Shown here: in pieces, positions 10,975 to 20,829 of the stretch
How positions within the stretch are numbered: position 1 is the stretch's first letter
How the letters are laid out: each line of letters starts with the position of its first letter
NCBI RefSeq assembly: GCF_027943255.1
Contig: NC_072892.1
Span: forward strand, 31,147,792-31,211,791
DNA length: 64,000 bases
Origin: Anastrepha obliqua
Lineage: Eukaryota; Arthropoda; Insecta; Diptera; Tephritidae
Direction: 5' to 3'
Program-made: the position numbers and the translations under genes
The notes under the pieces: model-generated
The model's input: only the letters and a program-made list of their open reading frames with translations
What the model was told of the DNA's origin: nothing
Databases searched by the model: none

Positions 10975-11815
10975 AGGTTAGGTTTGGCAGCCGCATCGGT
11001 CCGTTGTGAGCCGCGAGGGCTGGGCTACATTTCCCTCTCCATATTGAACCATCCTGAGCTTTTGACAAAGCGTAAAAGGTTGTTGATATCTAAAGTGTAT
11101 AGATTATCTATATTCGTTATGAAGTAGGATTTTAAAAATCGGTTCCTCCTTCTGGCTAAAGCCGGGCATGTGCAAAAAAGGTATTGAATTGTTTCCAACT
11201 CCTTCTCATTTCTGCAGCTACGACAGAAATCATGCGTGCAAACGCCTAATCTCCTTGCATGATTTCATATGAGAAAATGCAATTCACAGGTGTTAGCGCT
11301 AATCCATCTTTAATTTGCAGAACTGATTAGTGCGTCCTTAATGAGAAGCTTAAAAGTTGCGAGAGGTATCTCCATAAAATTACTTATGTCTGGCAAACAG
11401 GTACCTTCTCTTGCAAGTTGGTCTGCCCTACAGTTCCCTGGTATATCTCTGTGGCCTGGAACCCAGCATAAGATTATACGATATTGCTTGGCCATCTCAT
11501 TTAGAGATTGGCGACAACGTAAGACACTCCTTGATGTTGTTTGGAATCCAGGGCTCGTAGGGCAGCTTGGCTGTCTGATAGAATGCAGATATCTGTTGAT
11601 GATATTCTGTTTATCTTTAGTCATTTTAAGGCTTCATGAATAGCGTTTATTTCCGCTTGAAAAACACTACAGTGATCCGGTGGTTTAAAGGATTCACTAC
11701 TAGAAAGCTCTTCGCAAAATAACCCTGATCCTACACCGGTGTCCATTTTAGATCCGTGTAGATCTTAACGGGTGTGTTGGGTGTTGGATATTCTTCAAGC
11801 CATACCTGTTCAGCT
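10975..11815 (-). mobile_element. LINE RNase H and zinc-knuckle remnant
   Basis: On the minus strand, 11624-11310 reads through an RNase H end with CWVPGHRDIPGNCRADQLA. It is followed at 11240-11050 by a knuckle region (FCRSCRNEKELETIQYLFC-like, then CPALARRRNRFL). WVPGH and GNxxAD are hallmarks of LINE-encoded RNase H. Reading is broken in several places, and the 3' end contains the CCTAACCTAG string seen at other LINE ends in the window. Confidence 0.75.
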
Positions 11816-12081
11816 AACACCTAAATCACTTTTCGACTTGATTGATTAACGAGATTCAGAACTTAACAAAACACCCACTGGACCTACCAGTTTGCAAGCA
11901 GGTTGTGAATAGGAGCTGCACTGATCTCATATCGTACGTATTTACTTTTCAATCCATTGCCCTATTTTCGATTCTATATCTCATAATTCACTTTATTCAA
12001 AGGGTATTTCTTATATCCTATATAGGTTTGTCGATTATGTGTCCACACCATATCGAAAATAGGAACATCTTTAACTCTCCC
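11816..12081. other. Unassigned AT-rich DNA
   Basis: No feature recognised between the LINE remnant and the short inverted-repeat element. Confidence 0.35.
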
Positions 12082-12220
12082 TTGGGCAAACGGGTCTGGC
12101 CTTTTCTACTTTGGACATGAATTTAACATATTTCTATTAAAGCTAACGACTTGAGCTTCCAGGTAGCTTCCCAAAGTTAAATTTTCACAGAATGAAAAAA
12201 AGCCAGACCCGGGTGCCCAA
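12082..12220. mobile_element. 139-bp inverted-repeat element (MITE)
   Basis: The left end TTGGGCAAACGGGTCTGGC and the right end (other strand) TTGGGCACCCGGGTCTGGC match in 17 of 19 positions, followed by T-rich runs. The body matches bases 1-110 of the window, so it is a multi-copy family. There is no coding capacity. The target duplication was not resolved. Confidence 0.65.
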
Positions 12221-13108
12221 TCCAAGATTAAAAAAAAAATTGTCCAACGGAGGGTTAACAATTAAAAAACAAAAATCTTGCGCGCAAATGATTCATTGTA
12301 ATGCCATTCCCTACTTACTTAGTTTTTTATAACATTCTTTAGTGGTTTTTCTGGGCATTGTGCCTTGTAAGCGATCAAATAATATTCAAAGCATTTCTTT
12401 CACGTACAAAACACCGATTTAAATAAATAACTTAAAAATCGCCAATTTAATTTTTCCACATTTCAACGAATCACAAAACACAGACTTTCTTCGTTTCCGT
12501 TCGATACTGAATTATTGTGTACATTCAAATATTTCCAGCCCAATAGTCTGGTCAACCAACATAAAACTATGCGGAAGCAATGCAGCAATAAAATCCCAGG
12601 CCTCCCAAAAATATAAACAAAAATGCTGTACACCAAAACTTTTATGGGCATACGGTGACGACAACACACTCCTGTTCCCGCCCAGCCATAATTATTGATA
12701 AAACATTTCTTAATTGTATGGAAATGAATACAGCGCACAAAGCTGAAGCTAAGAGACTTCAACTTCTTCACAGGCAAGTACATACATATGTACATATGTA
12801 GCAGCCACTAACAACAAATATGCTCAAGTGTACATGCATTTGTATGGGTATATGGGGGTATAGGTGTATGTATGTTAGGCTTGCAACAAACAATTACTTT
12901 TCTTGAAATCAAGTGTGTTAGATGGACTCATGAATGAAACTATCACAATTCAATTTCGTGCTTCTATTTTTATACGTTTTCCACAAATCTTCTTGTTGGT
13001 TCATAGTATGTAAATTGTGAGTGTTAGGCTTTCAGATTCATCGTACTATCCTCTTCACATTAGGCAATTGCATTTGCATTTGCCACTTGTTGTAGATAAA
13101 TTACTTAC
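12221..13108 (-). other. Left-hand canoe intron, repeat-poor part
   Basis: This follows the donor of the last canoe exon in the window. I see no exon or named transposon. The minus-strand frame at 12795-12463 shows no domain and includes simple CATATGTAC-type repeats. The intron must extend at least to the left edge or to an exon I could not recognise. Confidence 0.5.
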
Positions 13109-13190
13109 CTCGTGACGTTGGGTGATTCATCAGTATCGATAGCGGGCATTCATCATCGTCGAGTATATATTCTGTGCCATCACTATTCAC
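13109..13190 (-). CDS. cno: canoe/afadin coding exon 5 (end of RA2 domain)
   Basis: The minus-strand exon follows the acceptor TTGTTGTTGCAG (ending 13191) and ends at the donor CACGAG|GTAAGTAA (13109/13108). It encodes 27 residues beginning VNSDGTEYILDDDECPLSIL, the final strand-helix part of the second Ras-association domain. Vertebrate afadin has EIILDDDECPLQIF at the same place. The segment ends in phase 1, so another exon must follow to the left; I could not find it. An 84-nt intron separates it from exon 4. Confidence 0.93.
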
Positions 13191-13274
13191 CTGCAACAAC
13201 AAATGAAAAGTATTTATTTAGTTTTTTTTCTGTGTTTTGTGCGTCGTATAGTTTTGTATGGCATTCATTCAAAC

Positions 13275-13739
13275 CTGCACCAAACAATAGTGTAAAGGAT
13301 CAGCTTTGTCTAGACCGTATTTTGACAGCATTTCCCTAACGACCGCTTGCGCACAGTCGCGTATCGACAGCAACAACGTTTTGTACGGAACATCTTGGCA
13401 TAAGCTCTCGCCGTAAATCTTCAATGTACCACCGGTGTCAGGTCCGCCGTCACGTGACCGAAATTGTTGTAACTTTTTCTCCAGCTTTTGTTGTCGTCGT
13501 CGACGCATAACAGCTTCTGGGTTCGAAATTGACCGTGTAAATGATGTCTCCGGCAATTCGGTGTAAAGTTTACCGGCCACCTGGGTTTCACCCTCGCCGC
13601 AACCTTTAGCTATGCCTCCATTAAAACCACCAGTTGTCGATTCAGAATTTAATTTTGCGAGTTTTTCTTTCTTTTTTTGTTCTTTCTTCTCACGTTTAGA
13701 CAGTTTCCGTTTGAAGTTCATATCTGACTGTTCGATTGG
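13275..13739 (-). CDS. cno: canoe/afadin coding exon 4 (linker and RA2 domain)
   Basis: This exon of 155 codons starts in phase 0 after the acceptor CCTGTATAG (13740) with PIEQSDMNFKRKLSKREKKE. It continues with a Lys/Glu-rich linker and the hallmark ETSFTRSISNPEAVMRRRRQ, a helical QQKLEKKLQQFRS, then GGTLKIYGESL and VPYKTLLLS, which open the second Ras-association domain. It ends at LVQ with the weak donor CAG|GTTTGA (13275/13274). Canoe/afadin is a cytoplasmic scaffold at adherens junctions. It binds Rap1-GTP through its RA domains and links nectin/cadherin complexes to actin. Identity is essentially certain from motif order. Confidence 0.95.
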
Positions 13740-14428
13740 CTATACAGGAACGTGGGGAAGACAAAGCGAAGATATGAGTTGGGATAAATTGATTGAAATC
13801 GAGGGAGAAGTACGCAATATAGAAGGAAATCATAGCAAGAAGTTGAGAAGGGCAATTTGAAATTATTTTGCAGTTGATAGTTGTAAATGTTGGCAATTAT
13901 TTTTGGAAAGTATTTTACAAACAAATATTCAAGTAAAATTTTCTTTGAAGTGTAGCTAAAATGGACTTTTAATTTAAATATAATATGATTTACTTGTATT
14001 TGTATGGGTGATAATTAACAATTAGAAATAGTTTTTTTTTTCATTATTACTATTAAGTACAAGTATTTTTCTTAAGGATTTCTCAAACATTGAAAATTCA
14101 ACTTTAAAACGGCCTTTCAAAACTGACGCCTAAATCAGTAGTGATTAATTCCTAGACGGTACCTTTTTTATGTCATCTTTTACATTTTTCAAGTAGGCAG
14201 ATTTACAAAGTTAAAATGGTTGAGACTTAATATGAAAATCGCCGATCTTTAAGAATAGAATATCGCAAAAATCGTGATTTTCTTGTTGGAAATAATCGTT
14301 CGAATGAGTCGACATTCAGAGGTTGGTGAAAAAAAATTTCAAGAAACTGGTTCTGGTTCCCTTTAGCATAATTAGTCTAGATTTAAACGTAACTTAACTA
14401 ACTTAAGAGCAACCTACAAAATGGGAAA
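13740..14428 (-). other. canoe intron, right of exon 4
   Basis: This is the start of a 4.07-kb intron (13740-17808) holding a nested mariner complex and a TTAA element. No feature recognised in this first part. Confidence 0.5.
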
Positions 14429-14554
14429 TATTAGGTTGGGGAATGAGTTCATACCGTTTTTATATTTTCTTTTATTTTACAACGATTTGTTTGCTGTTTG
14501 GCAAAGGGTAAGTATGTATTCATTCGGTAGAACTCTTTCTACTCTACAAAACTA

Positions 14555-15416
14555 CAGGGTGGGCCATGTAAAATAATAAAAAAAAACTAATCAATATTTT
14601 TTCAAACTTTTTTTTTTATTTTGAAGATTGAACATTTTCATTTATGAATGAAAAATAATATCGTTCAAATGACTGCCACGACTGGCTTTACAGTAGGCCA
14701 TTCGATCAACCCAATTTTTAAGCACATTTTCGATTGTTTGGGATCCAATTTCATGAATGGCAACTTCGATTTCGTGTTTCAAAGCATCAATCGTCTCTGG
14801 ATGGTTCGCATAGCATTTGTCGTTAACGGCTCCCAACAAAAAATAGTCCAACGGGCTTAAATCACAGCACCGAGGCGGCCAATTGATATCAGAATTCAAA
14901 AACGGTAGCCAAAAGTTCGAGTGTAACTTTGGCAGTGTGACAAGTTGCACCGTCCTGTTGAAACCAAATGTCGTCATGTCATCCTCTTCAAATTTTGGAA
15001 ACAAAAACTCATTGAGCATGTCACGGTAACGCTCGCCATTTACTGTAAACGCGGCTCCTCGCTCATTTTCGAAAAAAAATGTCCCGATGATGACGTCAGA
15101 CCAAAAATTGCACCAAACAGTAACTCGTTGTGGATGCATTTTCTTCTCTGCAGTAACGTGTGGATTTTCTGAGCCCCAAATCCGACAATTTTGCTTATTG
15201 ACATAGTCACCGATGTGAAAATCAGAAAAGAAGAAGAAGACTCATCACTTTGGAAATATGTTTTCAATATTTCCCAATTTTGTTCAAGCGTATAGCGTCC
15301 CATTTCGTAAATGTCTAACCTTTAAGTAAATTATGAACACATTTGACATGTCATTTGTGTTAGCATTCTCAAAAAAATAGGTGGTTCAAAAAGCAAACGC
15401 TATATGGCCCACCCTG
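14555..15416 (-). mobile_element. Rosa-like (DD41D-type) element B nested in mariner A
   Basis: The ends CAGGGTGGGCCAT (left) and CAGGGTGGGCCATATA (right, other strand) are flanked by TA on both sides (14553-14554, 15417-15418). The minus-strand transposase has MGRYTLEQNWEILKTYF at the N-terminus (15303), then a deletion of most of the HTH region. VTVWCNFWSDVIIGTFFFEN, DINWPPRCCDLSPLDYFLLG and NWVDRMAYCKASRGSHLN follow (15139-14642). The WPPRxCDLxPLDYF motif fits the DD41D group. The region holding the second catalytic Asp is frameshifted. Inactive. Confidence 0.85.
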
Positions 15417-15922
15417 TATGTTAATTGTATTTTTGACTTAATTATTTATTAATTTATTAGTTTTGAGGCTTAGAAAGGGAATACCCAGGAGGCCAACACC
15501 AACATTTTCGACACCTGTTTCATCGAGGTAAAAAAACTGCCGAAGCAGCCTGGGACATTTGCGACGTGTTTAGAGAAGGTGTCATAGGCGAGTCCACAGC
15601 ACGGATATGGTTTGCAAAGTTCAAAAATGCCGACTTTGACGTCGATGGAACCTTCCGCAGCGGAATGGCTTCTGAATTCGAATTCTTCATCCAAGAAGAT
15701 CATAACACATATGTGTTTGGTGGGACTGGCAGGGCATCGTACACTGGGAAATACTCGAAAAGAATGCCACGGTCAACAAGGAGCTCTACTTTGCCCAGCT
15801 ACATCGCGTGAATTAGGCTAATTGACTGAAAAGACCTGATCCGCATGGTCAAACCATACTCCTTCACGGCAACGCCAGGACCCATGTTGCACAAGTCGTT
15901 AAACCACACTCCAAGAGCTCGA

Positions 15923-16075
15923 ATGGGACGATCCCAGGACAGTCGGTTCTACGTTACCGCAACGACCCGGATTTATATCCGGCCAAGGACTGTCACTTCA
16001 GCAGTATTCCCCATAAATATGTATATATAAATATGTATATATGGGGAATGTTTATGCTGCTACAACAACAACAAC
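15923..16075 (+). mobile_element. (CAA)n-tailed structured short repeat, copy 1
   Basis: Inserted in the transposase of mariner A. AGCTCGAA occurs directly before (15915-15922) and directly after (16076-16083), an 8-bp target duplication. The body has GACAGTCGGTTCTACGTTACC, the palindrome CCGGATTTATATCCGG, GGACTGTC, and ATTCCCC paired with GGGGAAT. The tail is GCTGCTACAACAACAACAAC. The loop between the last arms is expanded by TA-rich sequence compared with other copies. Confidence 0.85.
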
Positions 16076-16401
16076 AGCTCGAACAGCTCCAGCATTCGCC
16101 GTTTTCTCCAGACCTTGCACCGACCGATTACCATCGTTTCCGCTCCTTGTCAAACCATATGAAGGGCGTAACCTTCGATAACAAAGAACCTCTTTGGCTC
16201 AACAACTTCTTTCACACCAGACTGGGCGATTTTTGCCGAACGACATCAACAAATTGGTCAAGAGGTGGGAAGAGGCTGTAAACAGCAACGACGTACATAT
16301 ATATAATTGATTTATTTATTGATATAATTTTATTATAATAGTTTTTTGTTGAAATAAAAGTCTTCCGTAAAAACGCTACGAACTTGTTCCCCAACCTAAT
16401 A

Positions 16402-16940
16402 TATACAAATGATTACTGCATGTTTAATCAATTTTGAGAGCTGTTGATTTTGGATTAATAAAAAACGGATATTACCTAAATTGAGAGCGGTTATTCTCTT
16501 ACCGCTCCTAAATCCATATGATGGATTTCTTTTTGTATCAAAAAGTCTTAAAAATTGTGTATGTAGTATTGTTATTTTTTTTTTGCATAAATTTATGCGA
16601 TGTGGCAACGGTAAAAACTATATATGCTACATACTCTAAAGTTATTAGGTACAGGTTAATTATGAAAGCTATTTTACCATAAATGTGCAACTTTTAAAAG
16701 TACTTTTTGGCTGTAGCAGAGCAGGGGACCAGATTTAGTGAACTGTTACAACAACAACAAAGTTAGGATCAAGTGACAGAAACTAGGTATTACTTTTTGT
16801 TAGAAGTATTTACCGAACTCAATGAAACTGAGAAAAACAAAAAATGTATGAGAAAATTGCGTGCTCTTATTTATGTGGCGTGAGGCTGTAGGTATACCTA
16901 CAAGCATGCATTGACAGCCCGAGTAATCATCTTTAAGTTC
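16402..16940 (-). other. canoe intron between mobile elements
   Basis: No gene. GTGAACTGTTACAACAACAACAA at about 16738-16760 resembles the 3' end of the J-family LINE and may be a very short relic. Confidence 0.4.
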
Positions 16941-17677
16941 TTAAGGGGGAAGTCTACTGTGAATTTTTCAAAAAATCGATTTTTTTTTATTAACTTAAAA
17001 AATACTTTGAACCCTCTTAAATAAGGTACAATATGTGTTACAGTTGGCTAAATTTTTCTTCGTTGAAATTTCGACCTTTTCCCGAAGCGCTCCAAAGCGC
17101 GTACCTGCGGCACATGAAACTTTAAACGCATTTTTCTCGAAACTAAGTTTTTGTATACGGTGTACACGATATCTCGAGTTCTGATAAATGAATCAGCTTA
17201 AAAATTTAATTATATATTCTCTGTAATAGTGTCTCTCGTCTGACATAGGATTTTTTTGATATCGTTATTTGTTAAATTGTTATAAACAATAGTAACATCA
17301 ATTTTAGGCAAAAAAAAAAGAAAAAAATTTCAAGAATTTTTTTTTCAACGCCAAAATTTTTTATCGACATAATCCTACGTCAGACGAGAGTCAATACGAT
17401 GTATATGATAACAATATTTTGTTTTTTTGTTTTAGATCACCGAAACGTAAGATTTCATGTACACCGTTTAGGCACCTAAGAAAAGCGGACCTGCGCTTGC
17501 AGAAGTGCCACAGCGGCCATTTTGAATATTTTGACTTAAAATTTTTTTTTCAAAAACTTAAATATATAATAAAGATAAGAGTTTAAATAGATTTTATGTA
17601 CGAGCAATAGTTTGTTAGAAATAAAATCCGGAAAATAAGCCTGTTTTTTCCCTTGTCACAGTAGACTTCCCCCTTAA
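16941..17677. mobile_element. TTAA-flanked inverted-repeat element, copy 3
   Basis: TTAA at both ends (16941-16944 and 17674-17677) encloses perfect inverted ends, GGGGGAAGTCTACTGTGA on each strand. The interior shares TTTCAAAAAATCGATTTTT next to the end, and the block ACTTTAAACGCATTTTTCTCGAAAC, with copies 1 and 4. It is 737 bp with no transposase frame. It lies in the canoe intron between exons 4 and 3 and probably moves with the help of a piggyBac-like transposase encoded elsewhere. Confidence 0.85.
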
Positions 17678-17808
17678 GTAACTTAAGTTAAATTTACAAC
17701 TAAAGTAATTACGTAAGTTCCCTTTATAAAATATACATCTTCTGTTTGATAACCGTTTTTGTGTTTTCATGCTCCAATGATTTTGATGCTTCAATGCTTT
17801 TTACTTAC

Positions 17809-18002
17809 CGTAGTTTTTTGGTCTATGTTCTTGAGCAAAAACCGACCCTCGCGATCATCGATATGCCAATTCAACTGTACTAGCAATGGCTTTTCATCGG
17901 CATTCAAGCGGCGTTCTTCGCCATTCGCATGCACCTCATAGAGGGCGTAATTTGGCACTGACAGCATACGCATGTCGGGACGGAATTTTTCGATGAGGGT
18001 AT
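17809..18002 (-). CDS. cno: canoe/afadin coding exon 3 (second half of RA1)
   Basis: This 194-nt exon follows the acceptor TTCCTTCTGAAG (ending 18003) in phase 1 and ends in phase 0 at ACTACG|GTAAGTAA (17809/17808). It encodes TLIEKFRPDMRMLSVPNYAL, YEVHANGEERRLNADEKPLL and VQLNWHIDDREGRFLLKNID, the C-terminal half of the first Ras-association domain. This domain binds Rap1-GTP and helps recruit canoe to junctions. The sequence is nearly identical to my memory of the fly protein, so purifying selection is strong. Confidence 0.95.
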
Positions 18003-18094
18003 CTTCAGAAGGAAATACGTAACGAAATGAGAAAAATGCATTTATTAATTAAGAAAACAAAAACAAAACGACATTGAAGCGCCAGTGTACATAC

Positions 18095-18203
18095 CAATAA
18101 CATCGGAAACTGTGGCATCGGAGGCAACACGAATGCACTTGGTAGCGACCTTTTGTCCAGCATCTTGGAAATAAAATCGCATAACGCCATGAAATAATAG
18201 ATT
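18095..18203 (-). CDS. cno: canoe/afadin coding exon 2 (first half of RA1)
   Basis: This 109-nt exon follows TTTTTTTATAG (acceptor, ending 18204) in phase 0. It encodes NLLFHGVMRFYFQDAGQKVA and TKCIRVASDATVSDVI, then leaves one base in phase 1 at GTTATTG|GTATGT (18095/18094). It forms the ubiquitin-like first strands of RA1. Short introns of 73 nt (18204-18276) and 92 nt (18003-18094) flank it, typical of fly genes. Confidence 0.94.
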
Positions 18204-18276
18204 CTATAAAAAAAAATTACGTGTTTCATTTTAATTTTTCATTTCGATCCGCTCCATTGCTGCGATTTCCACTCAC

Positions 18277-18381
18277 CTCGTCTGGTTCGGATAAGGCGAA
18301 CAAATCCAAACGATTTGCATTCCATTGCTGGATGACAGAGCGTACGGCTTCTCGATCGAGCATTTTTCTATCGTGTGTCAT
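18277..18381 (-). CDS. cno: canoe/afadin first coding exon (N-terminus)
   Basis: The ATG at 18381 opens 35 codons, MTHDRKMLDREAVRSVIQQW then NANRLDLFALSEPDE, ending at GACGAG|GTGAGT (18277/18276). Vertebrate afadin has the matching IIHHWNANRLDLFEIS. A TGA lies in frame 11 codons upstream, so this Met or Met-7 is the start. I prefer the first because it fits the length of the fly protein. With exons 2-5 the window encodes residues 1-318. Confidence 0.93.
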
Positions 18382-18473
18382 TATCTGCTTAGCTGCTAAA
18401 ATCTGGCGAACGAATCAGCTGGAAGTGCTGCATGCATTTGTGTTTCGTTTACAAGGGAAGCGCTTGGGCAATC
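18382..18473 (-). other. cno: canoe 5' UTR part of the first coding exon, with two uORFs
   Basis: Minus-strand leader between the acceptor CTTACTTTTGTAG (ending 18474) and the start codon. It contains two overlapping small upstream frames: ATG at 18437 to TAG ending 18396 (13 codons), and ATG at 18433 to TAA ending 18389 (14 codons). Both close before the main start. The acceptor implies at least one more 5' UTR exon to the right, which I could not place. Confidence 0.7.
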
Positions 18474-19989
18474 CTACAAAAGTAAGAGAAAGGAGAAAAA
18501 AAAAACGAAAAAAGATCATAAATTAGTAATTTCACTACTTATGTGCTACTAATAGTCTTAAATATACTAATTATTTTTATAGCTAAACCACTTAACTGCT
18601 CTAATATCGCCCTGTGCTACTCCCTAACTGATTTAAAACATTTTTTATAGGCGATTTAAGATTGTTTCTTAACATAATAATTTAGATTTCGAAAATAACA
18701 AAAGTTACAGTGCCCCGGTAATCTTAGTTCTTTTGTTTTGTAACCTCTTTTTATTTTGTATTTTTTTTTTTTAATTTTGTATTTTTTTTTCCATTTTGTC
18801 ATTACCACAAATTTGTGTCTACAAAATTGAGGGTGTGTTTTGTGTTTTTAATGCAAGTGAAACCATGCATGTCACAACAGAAAATTGTTTCAACAGCAAA
18901 AACTTACAACTGCATTAAGGTTCAACCTCGTTTATGGCGGCACAAAATAAAAACACACAAAAAACCAAAAAATAGGGTTGCGGGTTGCATTGCATGGGAT
19001 CAAGCTGTCTTTGCTGCTTTGCTATTAACCGTAAATGGTTTAGGCTTTCTTACAACTTTTATTTCAAATTTATTTTTCTTTCTATTTCTTTGTTTAATAA
19101 CCGTCGACGGTTACACTTAGTTGATCACAAATGTAAAAGCGACAAAGTAGCAACCAATTTTCTTATTCTACTCGTATACCCTCCACCGTCAGCCGTTTAT
19201 TAATGCGGAAACTTTTTCAAACAATTTAGTTTCGAACTGTTTTCTGTGACAGACAGTCGGTCGACATGAGCGGGTACATATGTAGAGTATTCGCAATTTT
19301 TTTCGTGCAAGGCGGATGCACATACATACACACATACATATATACTATGCATACATGTACTATATATGGCTGACTCGCTTGAGTAGGGCCACAGTCGCAC
19401 CCACCCATCAAATGTTCATGCATAGCTTTTGTTGCGAATTTCTTTAAGAACTCATACGTCTGCACATACACAGGTACTTGCAAACAAACGTGCATATGTA
19501 TGTACATACATACACATACGAGAATTGCATAGTTTACAGTGAAATTACTCATGCACGATGCCAAGAGCACCACTGGCATATTATGTTTCTCACTTGGTAC
19601 TAAAGAGGTCATATACATGAGAACACATGCACACACATACAACACCAACCGCATACGTACACTCCGCATTGAGAACCGAGCTAGTGAATGATTCTAGTTT
19701 GAAACTGGTGGTGTTTCGGCAAATGCAAACTGATCTAATATTGAAAAATTATTGAACATTTTTTAGTTGATAATTCATTGGAATTCATCGTGGGGCAAAG
19801 GGAGTTTTCTAAAACTCCGAGCAGAATACTTGAATGGTTCGTGTAAAAAAAAAAATAATAAATATGAAGTTGTAATGGCTTGCAATTCAGTAGCAGACAA
19901 CAGCTCAGGAAACTTAAAATTATTTAGGTAGATATAAATCATACCAACTTCATCTGAGAAGGTGTTATTTTTAGGAAAAAGTGATCAAA
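18474..19989 (-). other. canoe 5' intron, repeat-poor part
   Basis: No exon or transposon recognised. The stretch at about 19310-19660 is rich in CATACATA/CACATAC simple repeats, which create long spurious minus-strand frames. Confidence 0.45.
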
Positions 19990-20720
19990 AATTTCCGGAA
20001 TATATTTAGAAAATTAAAAATACAAATTTATTCGTCAAAAAGTGATATTGTCGCCTTGAAAAGGCTCCTCATCAACTGTAACGAACTTATGCCAGCGTTT
20101 GATCCAGCTTTCGAAACACTTCTGGAACTCTATTTTCGGTATAGCCATCAGAGCAGTCTACGTTTTTTCTCATTACTTCCCGCGACTGTTAAAAGGCCAC
20201 TTCCCCGAGGTGGTTTAGTGAATCGATCAAACCGAAAAAAATTGCAGGGAGTCATTTCAGGGGAATTCGATGGCTGTTTGACGGTATTCATTTCGTTCGT
20301 GGTCAAAATTTCGGATAATGATGACACTGTGCGACGGTGCGTTATTACAATGCGAGAAGTTTTCCCACAAATTATTTTCTTTTTTTTGGCGAATCGCTTC
20401 ACGTTAACGTCTCACAACGCCCAAATAATAGTTCTTATCAAGTGTCTGATCTTCTGGCAAAAATTCATGAAATACAATACCATTGTAATCCATAAAAACC
20501 GTGAGCATCGCTTTCTTTTTTTTTTATTTTTTGATCTTGGTCCCTTTGGAGCTCTCTACTCGCTCACCTGATGTCTGGATTACGTTTCGTATTCATAAAC
20601 CCACGTCTCGTCTCGAATAATGAAGCGTTTGCTGAGTTTTGGATCGGATTCTGCCTTGAAAACCATGTCTATGACAATATCAAGAATCCTCCTTTTTGTA
20701 TGAAATTCAAGTCCTTTGGG
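19990..20720 (-). mobile_element. Mariner transposase fragment
   Basis: The minus-strand reading shows GPRSKNKKKKSDAHGFYGLQ near 20520 and RRTVSSLSEI. At 20310-20230 there is NTVKQPSNSPEMTPCNFFRF, a decayed version of the mariner PPYSPDLAPxDFFLF block, then a tail matching QKCFESWIKRW. Stops and frame changes are frequent. No terminal repeats found. Confidence 0.65.
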
Positions 20721-20829
20721 GCCTACTTTGCAAACAAAAAAATTTCTTTTCAACATTGCCTAGAATTTGGGAGCACTGATTATTTTTATTTTAACAAGAG
20801 ATAAAAAAACAAAATATAGCTATAAACCA

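Larger units (their letters stand above)
14431..16399 (+). mobile_element. Mariner element A with two nested insertions
   Basis: Terminal repeats TTAGGTTGGGGAATGAGTTC (left) and TTAGGTTGGGGAACAAGTTC (right, other strand) are flanked by TA at 14429-14430 and 16400-16401. The plus-strand transposase survives in parts. The N-terminus at about 15530-15690 has AEAAWDICDVFREGVIGEST and WFAKFKNADFDVDG. The middle is largely deleted. The C-terminus (16082-16280) has FSPDLAPTDYHRFRSLSNHM, including the third catalytic Asp, and LWLNNFFHTRLGDF. Element B (14555-15416) and a short (CAA)n-tailed repeat (15923-16075) are inserted in it, so it cannot be active. Confidence 0.9.

Noticed and set aside
12463..12795. 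110-codon minus-strand frame as a further canoe exon
   Set aside because: No resemblance to afadin after RA2, and no matching phase-1 acceptor; likely intronic noise.
19226..19669. 147-codon minus-strand frame rich in Cys, Met and Val
   Set aside because: It follows CATACATA/CACACATAC simple repeats, has no domain and overlaps another spurious frame.
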